Positions 1 through 6,984 of a stretch of DNA of 14,988 nt are shown here, piece by piece. Source of the DNA: CAZHGD01 sp964531735 (GTDB lineage: Bacteria > Armatimonadota > UBA10988); NCBI GenBank assembly GCA_964531735.1, contig CAZHGD010000185.1:1-14988 (forward strand), given 5' to 3'. The notes under the pieces were generated by a model that had not been told where the DNA came from, made no database searches, and was given only the letters and a program-made list of their open reading frames with translations. Position 1 is the stretch's first letter. Every line of letters begins with the position of its first letter. The position numbers and the translations under genes are program-made.

Positions 1-18
1 GCAACGCCTCACCGAACG

Positions 19-47
19 TTGACAGTCAGGGCCTCAGAGGCTATACT
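19..47 (+). promoter_or_regulatory. Sigma-70 type promoter of the ffh operon
   Basis: TTGACA at 19-24 and TATACT at 42-47 are separated by exactly 17 bases, a near-perfect housekeeping promoter. Transcription should start near 54, giving a leader of about 55 bases before the ffh ATG at 109. The leader holds a small 5-bp hairpin (79-83 with 88-92) just upstream of the GGAG ribosome binding site. The promoter shares more than the consensus hexamers with the ilv promoter at 9990-10018: both read TTGACAGTCA at the -35 side and TATACTGCC at the -10 side. Confidence 0.85.
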
Positions 48-108
48 GCCGCTTTGCCACCGTGGTGCAACAGAGTGCCAGAGGGCTCTCTGATTGCCCG
101 GAGTAACC

Positions 109-1458
109 ATGTTCGAAGGCTTGACCGAACGCCTGCTCGGGGTGTTCGACCGGCTAAAGCGCAAAGGCATCCTGACCGAGGACGACGTCAAGCAGAGCTT
201 GCGTCAGATCCGGCTGGTGTTGCTGGAAGCTGACGTCAACTTCAACGTGGTGCGCGACTTCCTGGCAGCGGTCAAGGAACGAGCGGTCGGTGAGCAGATT
301 CTGGCCAGCCTGACGCCTGGCCAGCAGATGATCAAGATCGTCCACACCGAGCTGGTGCGCCTGCTCCGCGGCAATGAGCCGGCCGAGCCTTGGCGGCTGA
401 CGGGCGACCTGCCGGTGATCCTGCTGTGCGGGCTCAACGGTAGCGGCAAGACCACGCACAGCGCGAAGCTGGCCACCTACTACGCCGGCCGGGGCCGCAA
501 GCCGCTACTGGTTGCCACCGACGTCCATCGGCCGGCGGCTATCGCCCAGTTGCAGACCCTCGGCGAGCGGATCGGCCAGCCGGTCTTCCAGATGGGTGAC
601 CGCCAGGAGCCGGTGAACATCGCGCGGGCGGCGGTGAGTCAGGCCCGCGAGACCGGCCGCGACCTGGTGATCATCGACACCGCCGGCCGCCTGCACATCG
701 ACGCCGGGCTGATGCAGGAGCTGGTCGAACTCGAGGCCGGTATCCAGCCCGACCAGACTTGGCTGGTCCTGGACGCCATGACGGGTCAGGATGCCGTCAA
801 CGTGGCCGAGCAGTTCGAAGCCGCGGTGCGGGTCGACGGCTACATATTGTCCAAGATGGACTCCGACGCGCGCGGCGGTGCGGCCCTGAGCATCCGGGCG
901 GTCACCGGCAAGCCGATCCGGTTTCTGGGCATCGGCGAGAAGGTCAGCGACCTCGAGGAGTATGCGCCCGACCGCGTGGCCGGCCGCATCCTCGGGCAAG
1001 GTGATGTGCTCAGCCTGATCGAGCGCGCCGAAGCCGCCATGGACCAGCAGGTGGCGCGCGAGCTCGAAGACAAGCTGCGGTCCAACAAGTTCGACCTGGA
1101 TGATTTCCGCCAGCAACTGCGCCAAGTGCACAAGCTGGGGCCGCTGGACCAGGTGCTGTCGATGCTCCCCGGTGTCGGGCAGGGCTTGGCCAGTGGACAA
1201 CTGGTGGTGGACGAGAGCCGGTTGGGGCGCATGGAGGCGATCATCAACTCGATGACCGTCAACGAGCGACGGCGCCCGGAGATCATCAAGAGTTCGCGCC
1301 GGCGCCGCATTGCGGCGGGCAGCGGCACCTCGACGCGTGATGTCAATGAGCTGCTGCGGCAGTTCCGGCAGATGAAGGACATGTTTGGCCAGTTCTCGGC
1401 CATGGAGAAGACGTCGCGCGGGCGACGTCACCTGGAGCGCCTGTTTGGCGGGAGGTAA
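109..1458 (+). CDS. ffh: Signal recognition particle protein Ffh (SRP54 GTPase)
   Basis: Ffh binds 4.5S RNA and signal sequences of nascent membrane and secreted proteins, and delivers ribosomes to FtsY at the inner membrane. The 449-residue product has the full N-G-M layout: an N domain with LLEADVNF, a G domain with P-loop GLNGSGKTT, DVHRPAA, DTAGRLHID, SKMDSDARGG and GIGEKVSDLE, and a C-terminal M domain with MTVNERRRPEII, SRRRRIAAGSGT and a Met-rich helix. The ATG at 109 is chosen over the in-frame TTG at 94 because GGAG (100-103) sits at the right distance and MFEGLTERL matches the family start. Oddities: the P-loop carries Asn where Ffh normally has Gln (GLQGSGKTT), and His follows KTT. 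The gene opens the operon, six bases before rpsP. Confidence 0.97.
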   Translation: MFEGLTERLLGVFDRLKRKGILTEDDVKQSLRQIRLVLLEADVNFNVVRDFLAAVKERAVGEQILASLTPGQQMIKIVHTELVRLLRGNEPAEPWRLTGDLPVILLCGLNGSGKTTHSAKLATYYAGRGRKPLLVATDVHRPAAIAQLQTLGERIGQPVFQMGDRQEPVNIARAAVSQARETGRDLVIIDTAGRLHIDAGLMQELVELEAGIQPDQTWLVLDAMTGQDAVNVAEQFEAAVRVDGYILSKMDSDARGGAALSIRAVTGKPIRFLGIGEKVSDLEEYAPDRVAGRILGQGDVLSLIERAEAAMDQQVARELEDKLRSNKFDLDDFRQQLRQVHKLGPLDQVLSMLPGVGQGLASGQLVVDESRLGRMEAIINSMTVNERRRPEIIKSSRRRRIAAGSGTSTRDVNELLRQFRQMKDMFGQFSAMEKTSRGRRHLERLFGGR

Positions 1459-1464
1459 GACCAG

Positions 1465-1842
1465 ATGGCGGTGAAGATCCGCTTGCGACGTACCGGTGCG
1501 CGCCACCAGCCCAGCTATCGGCTGGTCGTGGCGGATTCGCACGACAAACGCGACGGCCGGTTCATTGAGAACATCGGCCACTACAATCCGCGCCGGCATG
1601 ACGAGCACGGTGAGCCTGAGCTCTACATCGACCCGGACCGGGCGATCTACTGGCTGGACCAGGGCGCCGAGCCGACCGACACGGCGCGCTCGCTGCTGCG
1701 CAAGGCGCAGATTCTGGACGTGCGCCAGGCCATCCGGCGCGGTGTCGATGTCACCGACCGCCTGAACGCCATGCGGCGGAAGCCGGTCGAGGCACCGCAG
1801 CCGGCGGATGCTGCCACCGAGACGGCGTCGGCCGAGGCCTGA
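1465..1842 (+). CDS. rpsP: 30S ribosomal protein S16
   Basis: S16 is a small-subunit protein that binds 16S rRNA and helps assemble the body of the 30S particle. The 125-residue product begins MAVKIRLRRTGARHQPSYR and continues with VVADSHDKRDGRFIENIGHYNPR, the standard S16 signature. The conserved core covers about the first 85 residues. After it comes a low-complexity Ala/Pro/Glu tail of roughly 30 residues, which is common in S16 of many phyla. GGGAGG at 1450-1455, inside the end of ffh, is the ribosome binding site. The gene sits only six bases after ffh, the usual order in this conserved operon. Confidence 0.97.
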   Translation: MAVKIRLRRTGARHQPSYRLVVADSHDKRDGRFIENIGHYNPRRHDEHGEPELYIDPDRAIYWLDQGAEPTDTARSLLRKAQILDVRQAIRRGVDVTDRLNAMRRKPVEAPQPADAATETASAEA

Positions 1843-1861
1843 TCGGTCAGGAGTCGCCCCT

Positions 1862-2110
1862 ATGGCTGCCGAACCGCGGATCAACGAGCTCCTGGAGTTC
1901 ATCGTCCGGCAACTGGTGGATGAACCCGATGCCGTGCGGGTCGAGGAAGTCGAAGGTCGCCGGGTGACGGTCTACGAAGTGACGGTGGCGGACCACGACC
2001 GGGGCAAGGTGATCGGCAAGCAAGGCCGCATCGCCAATGCCATCCGGACGTTGGTCAAGGCCGCCGCCACGCAGACCCAGGCCCACGTGGCCGTTGAGAT
2101 CCTGACCTGA
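1862..2110 (+). CDS. khpA: KH-domain RNA-binding protein KhpA (YlqC family)
   Basis: This is a small single-KH-domain RNA-binding protein of 82 residues. In Gram-positive bacteria KhpA works with KhpB and affects cell division and RNA metabolism; the role here is inferred from the family. The KH signature GKVIGKQGRIANAIRTLV, with its GKQG loop, is at about residues 47-64. ATG at 1862 is preceded by AGGAG at 1849-1853. An in-frame upstream extension to 1808 would overlap rpsP and does not look like KH sequence. The stop codon overlaps the rimM start by one base (TGATG), suggesting coupled translation. Its place between rpsP and rimM is the classic one. No khpB is present in the window. Confidence 0.93.
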   Translation: MAAEPRINELLEFIVRQLVDEPDAVRVEEVEGRRVTVYEVTVADHDRGKVIGKQGRIANAIRTLVKAAATQTQAHVAVEILT

Positions 2111-2610
2111 TGAACGATGACTGGGTCGTGCGGGCCCGTGTTGTGGCCCCACACGGCCTCCGGGGTGAAGTGCAGGTCCAGTTGTCGACCGACTACCCGG
2201 AGCGGTTGGCCGAGGAGGAGGTCTGGAAGCTCCGGCTGCGCGGTGGCGAGGTCCGCGACGTTCCGGTGACGGCCATTCGTGAGCACAAAGGTGCCTGGCT
2301 CGTCACCTTCGAAGGCGTGGAGGACCGTGGCGGGGCCGAGCTGCTCCGGGGCGCGGCGATTGTGGCGGGTGAACAGGACCTGCCGCCGCTGCCTGACGGT
2401 GAGCACTACTGGCACGAGTTGATCGGGCTGCAAGTGGTCACGTGTGACGGACGAGTCGTTGGCACGGTCAAGGACATCCTGAGGACCGGCAGTAATGATG
2501 TCTACGTCACCGAGGGACCGATGATACCGGCCATCAACGACGTGGTGGAGGAGATCGACCCGGCCGCCGGGCGGATCGTCATTCGGCCGATGCCAGGTCT
2601 GCTGGACTGA
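2110..2610 (+). CDS. rimM: Ribosome maturation factor RimM
   Basis: RimM binds S19 and helps mature the head of the 30S subunit and process 16S rRNA. The 166-residue product has the N-terminal RimM barrel (VRARVVAPHGLRGEVQV, residues about 7-23, then the GAWLVTFEGVEDRGGAELLRG region) and a C-terminal PRC-barrel (ELIGLQVVTCDGRVVGTV, then TGSNDVYVTEGPM and IPAINDVVEEID). Its length is at the short end for the family. The ATG overlaps the khpA stop by one base and the stop overlaps the trmD ATG by one base, so khpA-rimM-trmD is probably translated in a coupled way. That fits the known rimM-trmD pairing in ribosome and tRNA maturation. Confidence 0.95.
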   Translation: MNDDWVVRARVVAPHGLRGEVQVQLSTDYPERLAEEEVWKLRLRGGEVRDVPVTAIREHKGAWLVTFEGVEDRGGAELLRGAAIVAGEQDLPPLPDGEHYWHELIGLQVVTCDGRVVGTVKDILRTGSNDVYVTEGPMIPAINDVVEEIDPAAGRIVIRPMPGLLD

Positions 2611-3335
2611 TGCGGTTCGACATCATCAGCGCGGTGCCCGCGATCTTCGCTGGCTGGCGTGAGGCGAGCATCCTGGCCAGGGGCCAGGCGGCCGGCGCCA
2701 TCGAGATCACGGTGCATGATCTGCGCGCGTGGGCCACGGACAAGCACCGCACGCTCGACGACTACCCGTATGGTGGCGGGGCGGGCATGGTGCTGAAGGC
2801 CGAGCCCATCTTCGCGGCTGTAGAGGCGGTGCGGGCGAGTGCGGCGCCGGGCGCACAGACGGTGCTGATGACGCCGCAAGGCGAGACGTTGACGCAATCG
2901 TTGGTGCGCCAGTTGGCCGCCGCACCGCAGTTGGTGGTGCTCTGCGGACGGTACGAAGGCGTGGACGAACGGGTGCGGGAGCATCTGGTGGATCGAGAAG
3001 TCTCGGTGGGCGACTACGTGGTCACGGGCGGTGAACTCCCGGCGATGATCCTGGTGGATGCGGTCGCCCGGCTCGTGCCCGGCGTGCTGGGCGATGCGGA
3101 GTCGGCCGTCGACGAGTCGTTCAGCGAGGCGCTGCTCGAGTATCCCCAGTACACGCGCCCGGCGGAGTTCCGAGGCTGGTCGGTACCGGACGAACTGCTC
3201 GCCGGCCACCATGAGCGTGTCCGACTGTGGCGGCGGATGCAGCAGTTGCGTCGGACGCTGGAGCGGCGGCCCGACCTGTTCGCTGGCCAGCGCCTGACGC
3301 CGGAAGACCGGCGGCTGCTGGCCCGAGTGCTTTGA
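2610..3335 (+). CDS. trmD: tRNA (guanine-N1-)-methyltransferase TrmD
   Basis: TrmD transfers a methyl group from S-adenosylmethionine to N1 of G37 in tRNAs with G36, preventing +1 frameshifting. The 241-residue length is typical. Visible hallmarks of the SPOUT trefoil knot are the N-terminal MRFDIISAVPAIF, HRTLDDYPYGGGAGMVLK, the SAM-binding LCGRYEGVDERV and SVGDYVVTGGELPAMILVDA, and the C-terminal EYPQYTRPAEFRGWSVPDE with LLAGHH. The start overlaps the rimM stop. A 56-base gap follows before rplS, with no evident terminator, so the operon probably reads through. Confidence 0.97.
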   Translation: MRFDIISAVPAIFAGWREASILARGQAAGAIEITVHDLRAWATDKHRTLDDYPYGGGAGMVLKAEPIFAAVEAVRASAAPGAQTVLMTPQGETLTQSLVRQLAAAPQLVVLCGRYEGVDERVREHLVDREVSVGDYVVTGGELPAMILVDAVARLVPGVLGDAESAVDESFSEALLEYPQYTRPAEFRGWSVPDELLAGHHERVRLWRRMQQLRRTLERRPDLFAGQRLTPEDRRLLARVL

Positions 3336-3391
3336 CGTGGCTTGAGTGCACGGCCGAGCGCGCAGCCGGCCGAGATCGTTGAGGAGTAGAC

Positions 3392-3763
3392 ATGGCGGAC
3401 CTGATCAAGTACGTGGAAGACCTGAACCAGCAGGAGATCAACCTGGACCCGAGTGCGATTCCGCCGTTCGGTGTGGGCGATACGCTCCGGATCGAGATTG
3501 AGGTCACCGAAGGCAACAAGACCCGCCTGCAGCCGTTCCAGGGCGTGTGCATCCGGCGCAGCGGCGGCGGCCATGCGCAGGCGTTCACGCTCCGCCGCGT
3601 CGCTTCCGGCGTCGGTGTCGAGCGCACGTTCCCGCTGTACTCGCCCAAGATCAAGTCGATGGCGGTGGTTCGCCGCGGCAAGGTCCGCCGCGCCCGGCTG
3701 TACTACCTGCGCGGCAAGGTCGGCAAGGCCACGCGCATCAAGGAAGCGGCGCGCGAGGTCTAG
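3392..3763 (+). CDS. rplS: 50S ribosomal protein L19
   Basis: L19 lies at the 30S-50S interface of the ribosome. The 123-residue product contains the diagnostic IPPFGVGDTLRIEIEVTEGNK, RLQPFQGVCIRRSGGG, FTLRRVASGVGVERTFPLYSPKI and the basic end RRGKVRRARLYYLRGKVGKATRIKE. The ATG at 3392 is preceded by GAGGAG at 3380-3385. Its place after trmD is the standard gene order. The stop lies 22 bases before the first plausible start of the signal peptidase gene. Confidence 0.97.
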   Translation: MADLIKYVEDLNQQEINLDPSAIPPFGVGDTLRIEIEVTEGNKTRLQPFQGVCIRRSGGGHAQAFTLRRVASGVGVERTFPLYSPKIKSMAVVRRGKVRRARLYYLRGKVGKATRIKEAAREV

Positions 3764-3785
3764 GCCGTCCAGCCAGCAGAGGCGG

Positions 3786-4634
3786 GTGCCGAACGTGGAG
3801 AACCTGTTCACCGAACGTAGCACGCTGCTCGTCGGCGGGCTGGTGGTGGTGCTGATCCTGATGCGCATCGGGCTGGCGCTGGTGGCGCCCACCTCCTGGG
3901 CCGGCCTGGCCATCCTGTGGTTCTGGCACCCTGACGCGCGAGTGGTGGCGCGTCGCCGTCTCATGCCGGCGGCGCGCCAGGAACGCGGTGAGGATGACCG
4001 CGTTCTCACCGAGCTGTACGAGCCGACGCTACAGAATATGGACAGCACCCTCGTGGCGCTGGCCATTGTCTTCTTCGTCATCCGGCCCTTTGTCGTCCAG
4101 GCGTTCTACATCCCCTCCTCCAGCATGGAGCCGACGCTGATGGGCAACAGCAACCGCAAGGACCGGGTGCTGGTCAACAAGTACATCTACCGGACGAGGG
4201 CGCCGCGGCGGCAGGAGATCATCGTCTTCCACGCACCGGCGGCCGCGCTGGACGACCCGAGCAAGCCGCAGGACTTCATCAAGCGGCTGATCGGCGTGCC
4301 CGGTGACACCGTGCAGGTGCGCAACAACCGGGTGTACATCAATGGTAAGGCGCTGAACGAGCCCTACCTCGACGAGGACCACATCGCCGTGTCGTCCTTC
4401 CGCATGAGCGACAGTCGTGGCGACCCCGCCAATTGGGGGCCGGTGAAGGTCCCGCCGGGCAAGTACCTGGTGCTGGGTGACAACCGCAACAACAGCCGTG
4501 ACTCGCGGTTGTGGTTCGACAGCAGTCGCGCACCGGCGCCGTTCCTGGACGCCGACCAAGTCCTCGGCAAGGCGATGTGCGTGTTCTGGCCGCCGAAGGC
4601 CCTCAAGCTGCTGCGCACGCCAGGAACCAACTAG
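3786..4634 (+). CDS. lepB: Signal peptidase I (active copy)
   Basis: This serine-lysine membrane protease cleaves signal peptides from exported proteins on the outer face of the membrane. The product (about 282 residues) has two predicted N-terminal membrane helices, LLVGGLVVVLILMRIGLALV and STLVALAIVFFVIRPFVVQA, followed by the family boxes: IPSSSMEPTL with catalytic Ser at about residue 113, DRVLVNKYIY, FIKRLIGVPGDTV with general-base Lys at about residue 166, and YLVLGDNRNNSRDSR. The start is uncertain. GTG at 3786 and GTG at 3795 are both in frame behind a weak AGAGGCGGG site at 3778-3786; the open frame extends further upstream but only as a shadow of rplS. lepB after rplS is known in other bacteria. 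A diverged paralogue follows 67 bases downstream. Confidence 0.93.
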   Translation: MPNVENLFTERSTLLVGGLVVVLILMRIGLALVAPTSWAGLAILWFWHPDARVVARRRLMPAARQERGEDDRVLTELYEPTLQNMDSTLVALAIVFFVIRPFVVQAFYIPSSSMEPTLMGNSNRKDRVLVNKYIYRTRAPRRQEIIVFHAPAAALDDPSKPQDFIKRLIGVPGDTVQVRNNRVYINGKALNEPYLDEDHIAVSSFRMSDSRGDPANWGPVKVPPGKYLVLGDNRNNSRDSRLWFDSSRAPAPFLDADQVLGKAMCVFWPPKALKLLRTPGTN

Positions 4635-4701
4635 CCCGCGAGCGTGTCGGACCAGTTGGTGGCCCGATTGGGAGGGCGACCGTGGTGGGTCGTGCGGCGT
4701 C

Positions 4702-5415
4702 ATGAATGTGCTACGCGGTCTGGCCGAGTCGCTCGACCTCGGGCGTTCGGCGGCGTGTCTGCTCGGCGCGCTGGTGTTCGTGCGCGTGATCTTGGCGGTC
4801 AGCCTCTGCGGACGGCGGCGGTTGCAGCGTCGGGGCACCATCAGTCAGCGCCCCAGCCTTCGGGAAGACGTCGGTGACTGGCTCGACGCCGGCCTGGTGG
4901 CCGTGGTGCTGATGCTGTTTGTCGTCAGACCGTTCATCGCCGACGTGGTCACCGTCACCTCGAACCAGATGGCTCCGACGTTGCACGGTAGCTCAACCCC
5001 GCAGATCGACGGTCCCAGCGACCGAGTGGTCGTCAACAAGTATCTGCACCACTACCGGCCGCTCGGGCGGGGCGACTTGGTCACCTACCGGGCCGCGGAT
5101 GAATCGCCCGAAGGCAAGGGGCTGGTGACCAAGCGGCTGATCGGTCTGCCCGGCGACGTCGTCGAAGTGGACCGCGAGGGGCGCTTGCTGGTCAACGGCG
5201 CGGTACAGCCGGAGCCGTACCTGCGGCCAGGCCAAACGGCGGTGTTGCCCCGGCAGGAGGTGCCGGCCGGCAACTACCTGGTGCTGGGTGACAACCGCGG
5301 GCCCGCGCGGGATCGGCCGGGGCGTCCGGTGGCCGGCTTTGTGCCGGTGGGCGTCATTCGAGGCAAGGCCGTGGCCGTGTGCTGGCCGCTCGACCGCATC
5401 CGCCTGCTGCGCTGA
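4702..5415 (+). CDS. Signal peptidase I paralogue lacking the catalytic serine
   Basis: This 237-residue protein is a full-length relative of the upstream signal peptidase. It has N-terminal helices (ACLLGALVFVRVILAVSL and LVAVVLMLFVVRPFIADVV), then DRVVVNKYLHHYRPLGRGDLV, TKRLIGLPGDVVEV with the general-base Lys at residue 144, and NYLVLGDNRG. The serine box reads VTSNQMAPTL, so the residue just before Met, which is the nucleophile Ser in active enzymes, is Gln89 (codon 4966-4968). The Ser of the last box (NNSRDSR in the neighbour) is also gone; here it reads GPARDRP. I infer a tandem duplicate that lost proteolysis but kept the fold, perhaps as a partner or binding module. The reading frame is intact with ordinary codon use, so decay is unlikely. 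The start has only a weak upstream ribosome binding site. Confidence 0.88.
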   Translation: MNVLRGLAESLDLGRSAACLLGALVFVRVILAVSLCGRRRLQRRGTISQRPSLREDVGDWLDAGLVAVVLMLFVVRPFIADVVTVTSNQMAPTLHGSSTPQIDGPSDRVVVNKYLHHYRPLGRGDLVTYRAADESPEGKGLVTKRLIGLPGDVVEVDREGRLLVNGAVQPEPYLRPGQTAVLPRQEVPAGNYLVLGDNRGPARDRPGRPVAGFVPVGVIRGKAVAVCWPLDRIRLLR

Positions 5416-5429
5416 CCGGCCCAAACGAA

Positions 5430-5461
5430 GTGGCGGCGCAGACGGTGGTCTGCGCCGCCAC
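5430..5461. terminator. Perfect 14-bp hairpin between convergent operons
   Basis: The arms 5430-5443 and 5448-5461 are perfect inverted repeats of 14 bases around a GGTG loop. The hairpin starts 14 bases after the second signal peptidase gene and lies 54 bases beyond the P-II stop, so it can serve both convergent units. There is no clear U-tract on the + strand. On the - strand the hairpin is followed by TTCGTTTGG, a weak U-rich run. It is probably a bidirectional or Rho-independent-like terminator or an mRNA 3' end protector. Confidence 0.7.
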
Positions 5462-5515
5462 CAAGTCCAGGACGGTCACCGGAGAGGGCCCCGGGCGACC
5501 GTGTCAGAAGTGGGC

Positions 5516-5854
5516 CTAGAGGGCTTCGGAGCCTTCTTCACCGGTTCGGATGCGGATCACGCGCTCCAGGTTGAGCACGAAGATCTTGCCGTCGCCGATC
5601 TCGCCGGTGCGGGCAACTTCCATCATCGTCTTCACGACGTCGTCCACCTTCTCATCGGGAACGGCGACCGTGATTTTGATCTTCGGAAGCAGCGAGACGG
5701 TGTATTCGTTGCCACGATACAACTCGTGGCGGCCCTTCTGCTGACCGCAACCTCGCACGTCGGTGACGGTCATGCCGACCACGCCCATCTCAGCCAGCGC
5801 GTCTTTGATCTGCGCCAGCTTGATCGCCCGTGTGATGCACTCGACCTTCTTCAT
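5516..5854 (-). CDS. glnB: P-II family nitrogen/carbon signalling protein
   Basis: P-II proteins are trimers that sense 2-oxoglutarate and ATP/ADP and control nitrogen-metabolism targets by binding through the T-loop. The 112-residue length is canonical. The T-loop reads GRHELYRGNEYTV with Tyr51 at the uridylylation position, Arg47 and Gln39, and the ATP-binding TGEIGDGKIFV segment is at about 83-93. The N-terminal segment is VECITRAIKL rather than the more usual IxxIIRPxKL. ATG at 5854 has GGGGAG about eight bases upstream. It lies 114 bases after ilvC with no terminator seen between, so it is likely the last gene of the T-box-controlled ilv operon. No ammonium transporter gene (amtB) or glnA is adjacent. 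Whether it is GlnB or GlnK in type cannot be settled from sequence alone. Confidence 0.94.
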   Translation of the reverse strand: MKKVECITRAIKLAQIKDALAEMGVVGMTVTDVRGCGQQKGRHELYRGNEYTVSLLPKIKITVAVPDEKVDDVVKTMMEVARTGEIGDGKIFVLNLERVIRIRTGEEGSEAL

Positions 5855-5968
5855 GGTCTCTCTCTCCCCGTGCCGTTGGCCTTGCCACCTTACCCGTCGT
5901 CGCAGCTCGGGGGAGAGACGAACTGCAACGCCAGGATAGTCGGCGATGGCACGAACCCGGTTGACAAG

Positions 5969-6961
5969 CTACTTTTTCCGCAGCCACGGCATCATGGCGC
6001 GGAGCTCGGCGCCGACCTGCTCGATCGGGTGCTGCGCCGCGCGGCGCCGCAGAGCCTTGAAGCTGGCCGCGTTGGCCTGGTTCTCCAGGATCCACTCGCG
6101 CGCGAACTGGCCGTTCTGGATCTCTTCCAGCAGCTCACGCAGCGTCGCGCGAACGTGCTCGTCGATGATCCGCGGACCGCGGCTGAGATCACCGTACTCG
6201 GCGGTGTTCGAGATGCTGTCGCGCATCCCTGCCAAGCCGCTCTCGTTGATCAGGTCGACGATCAGCTTGAGCTCGTGCAGGACCTCGAAGTAGGCCATCT
6301 CGGGCGCGTAGCCGGCCTCGACCAGGATCTCGTAGCCGGCGATGATCAGCGCCGTGCAGCCGCCACACAGGACAGCCTGCTCGCCGAACAGGTCGGTCTC
6401 GGTCTCTTCCTGGAAGGTGGTCTCGAAGACGCCCGCGCGGGTGCCGCCGATACCCTTGGCATAGGCCAGAGCGCGCTGCTTGGCCTTGCCCGAACCGTCG
6501 TTGTGCACGGCGATCAGCGCCGGCACGCCCTTGCCCTCTTCGAACATGCGGCGGACGATGTGGCCGGGGCCCTTCGGGGCGATCATGACCACGTCGACGT
6601 CTTTCGGCGGCTCAATCTGCTGATAGTGGATGTTGAACCCGTGCGAGAAGGACAACGTCATGCCCGCGCTCAGGTTCGGCTCAATCTGGCTCTTGTAGAC
6701 CTTCGGCTGCAGCTCGTCGGGCACCAGCACCTGGATCCAGTCAGCCTTCTTGGTGGCCTCGTCGGTCGGCAGCACCTCGAAGCCGGCGGCCTTGGCCGCG
6801 TCGGCATTCGGGCCCGGCACCTCGGCCACGATCACCTTGACGCCGCTCTCGCGCAGGTTCTGCGCGTGCGCGTGACCCTGGCTGCCGTAGCCCAGAATTG
6901 CGATGGTCAGGTCCTTGAGGAGCCCCAGGTCCGCATCTGCGTCTTGATAGACCTTCGCCAC
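5969..6961 (-). CDS. ilvC: Ketol-acid reductoisomerase
   Basis: This enzyme converts acetolactate or acetohydroxybutyrate to the dihydroxy acids of valine, leucine and isoleucine synthesis, using Mg2+ and a nicotinamide cofactor. It is the short class I form: 330 residues from GTG 6961, or 339 from ATG 6988. Visible sites are GYGSQGHAHAQNL, FSHGFNIHY, APKGPGH, the metal site ETDLFGEQ, HELKLIVDLI and SISNTAEYG. GTG at 6961 is preferred because VAKVYQDADADL aligns with the family N-terminus and AAGGA lies five bases upstream. ATG 6988 instead overlaps the upstream stop as ATGA and would suit translational coupling. The cofactor loop reads VIVAEVPGPNAD, with Glu47 and no Arg or Ser phosphate ligands, suggesting altered cofactor preference. 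Confidence 0.96.
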   Translation of the reverse strand: MAKVYQDADADLGLLKDLTIAILGYGSQGHAHAQNLRESGVKVIVAEVPGPNADAAKAAGFEVLPTDEATKKADWIQVLVPDELQPKVYKSQIEPNLSAGMTLSFSHGFNIHYQQIEPPKDVDVVMIAPKGPGHIVRRMFEEGKGVPALIAVHNDGSGKAKQRALAYAKGIGGTRAGVFETTFQEETETDLFGEQAVLCGGCTALIIAGYEILVEAGYAPEMAYFEVLHELKLIVDLINESGLAGMRDSISNTAEYGDLSRGPRIIDEHVRATLRELLEEIQNGQFAREWILENQANAASFKALRRRAAQHPIEQVGAELRAMMPWLRKK

Positions 6962-6984
6962 GATCTTCCTTGCCTTTCCGCTTG

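Noticed and set aside
505..1902. 465-codon open frame on the - strand across ffh and rpsP
   Set aside because: It is opposite two certain genes, has low-complexity Arg/Leu/His-rich composition and no recognisable domain; it is a high-GC shadow frame.
3453..3785. Upstream extension of the signal peptidase frame into rplS
   Set aside because: The extension is out-of-frame rplS sequence rich in Arg/Ser/Ala; the peptidase begins at GTG 3786 or 3795.
5958..5990. TTGACA-like sequence on the + strand near the ilvC stop codon
   Set aside because: No -10 element at a suitable distance and no downstream + strand gene; it is a chance match in the ilvC end.
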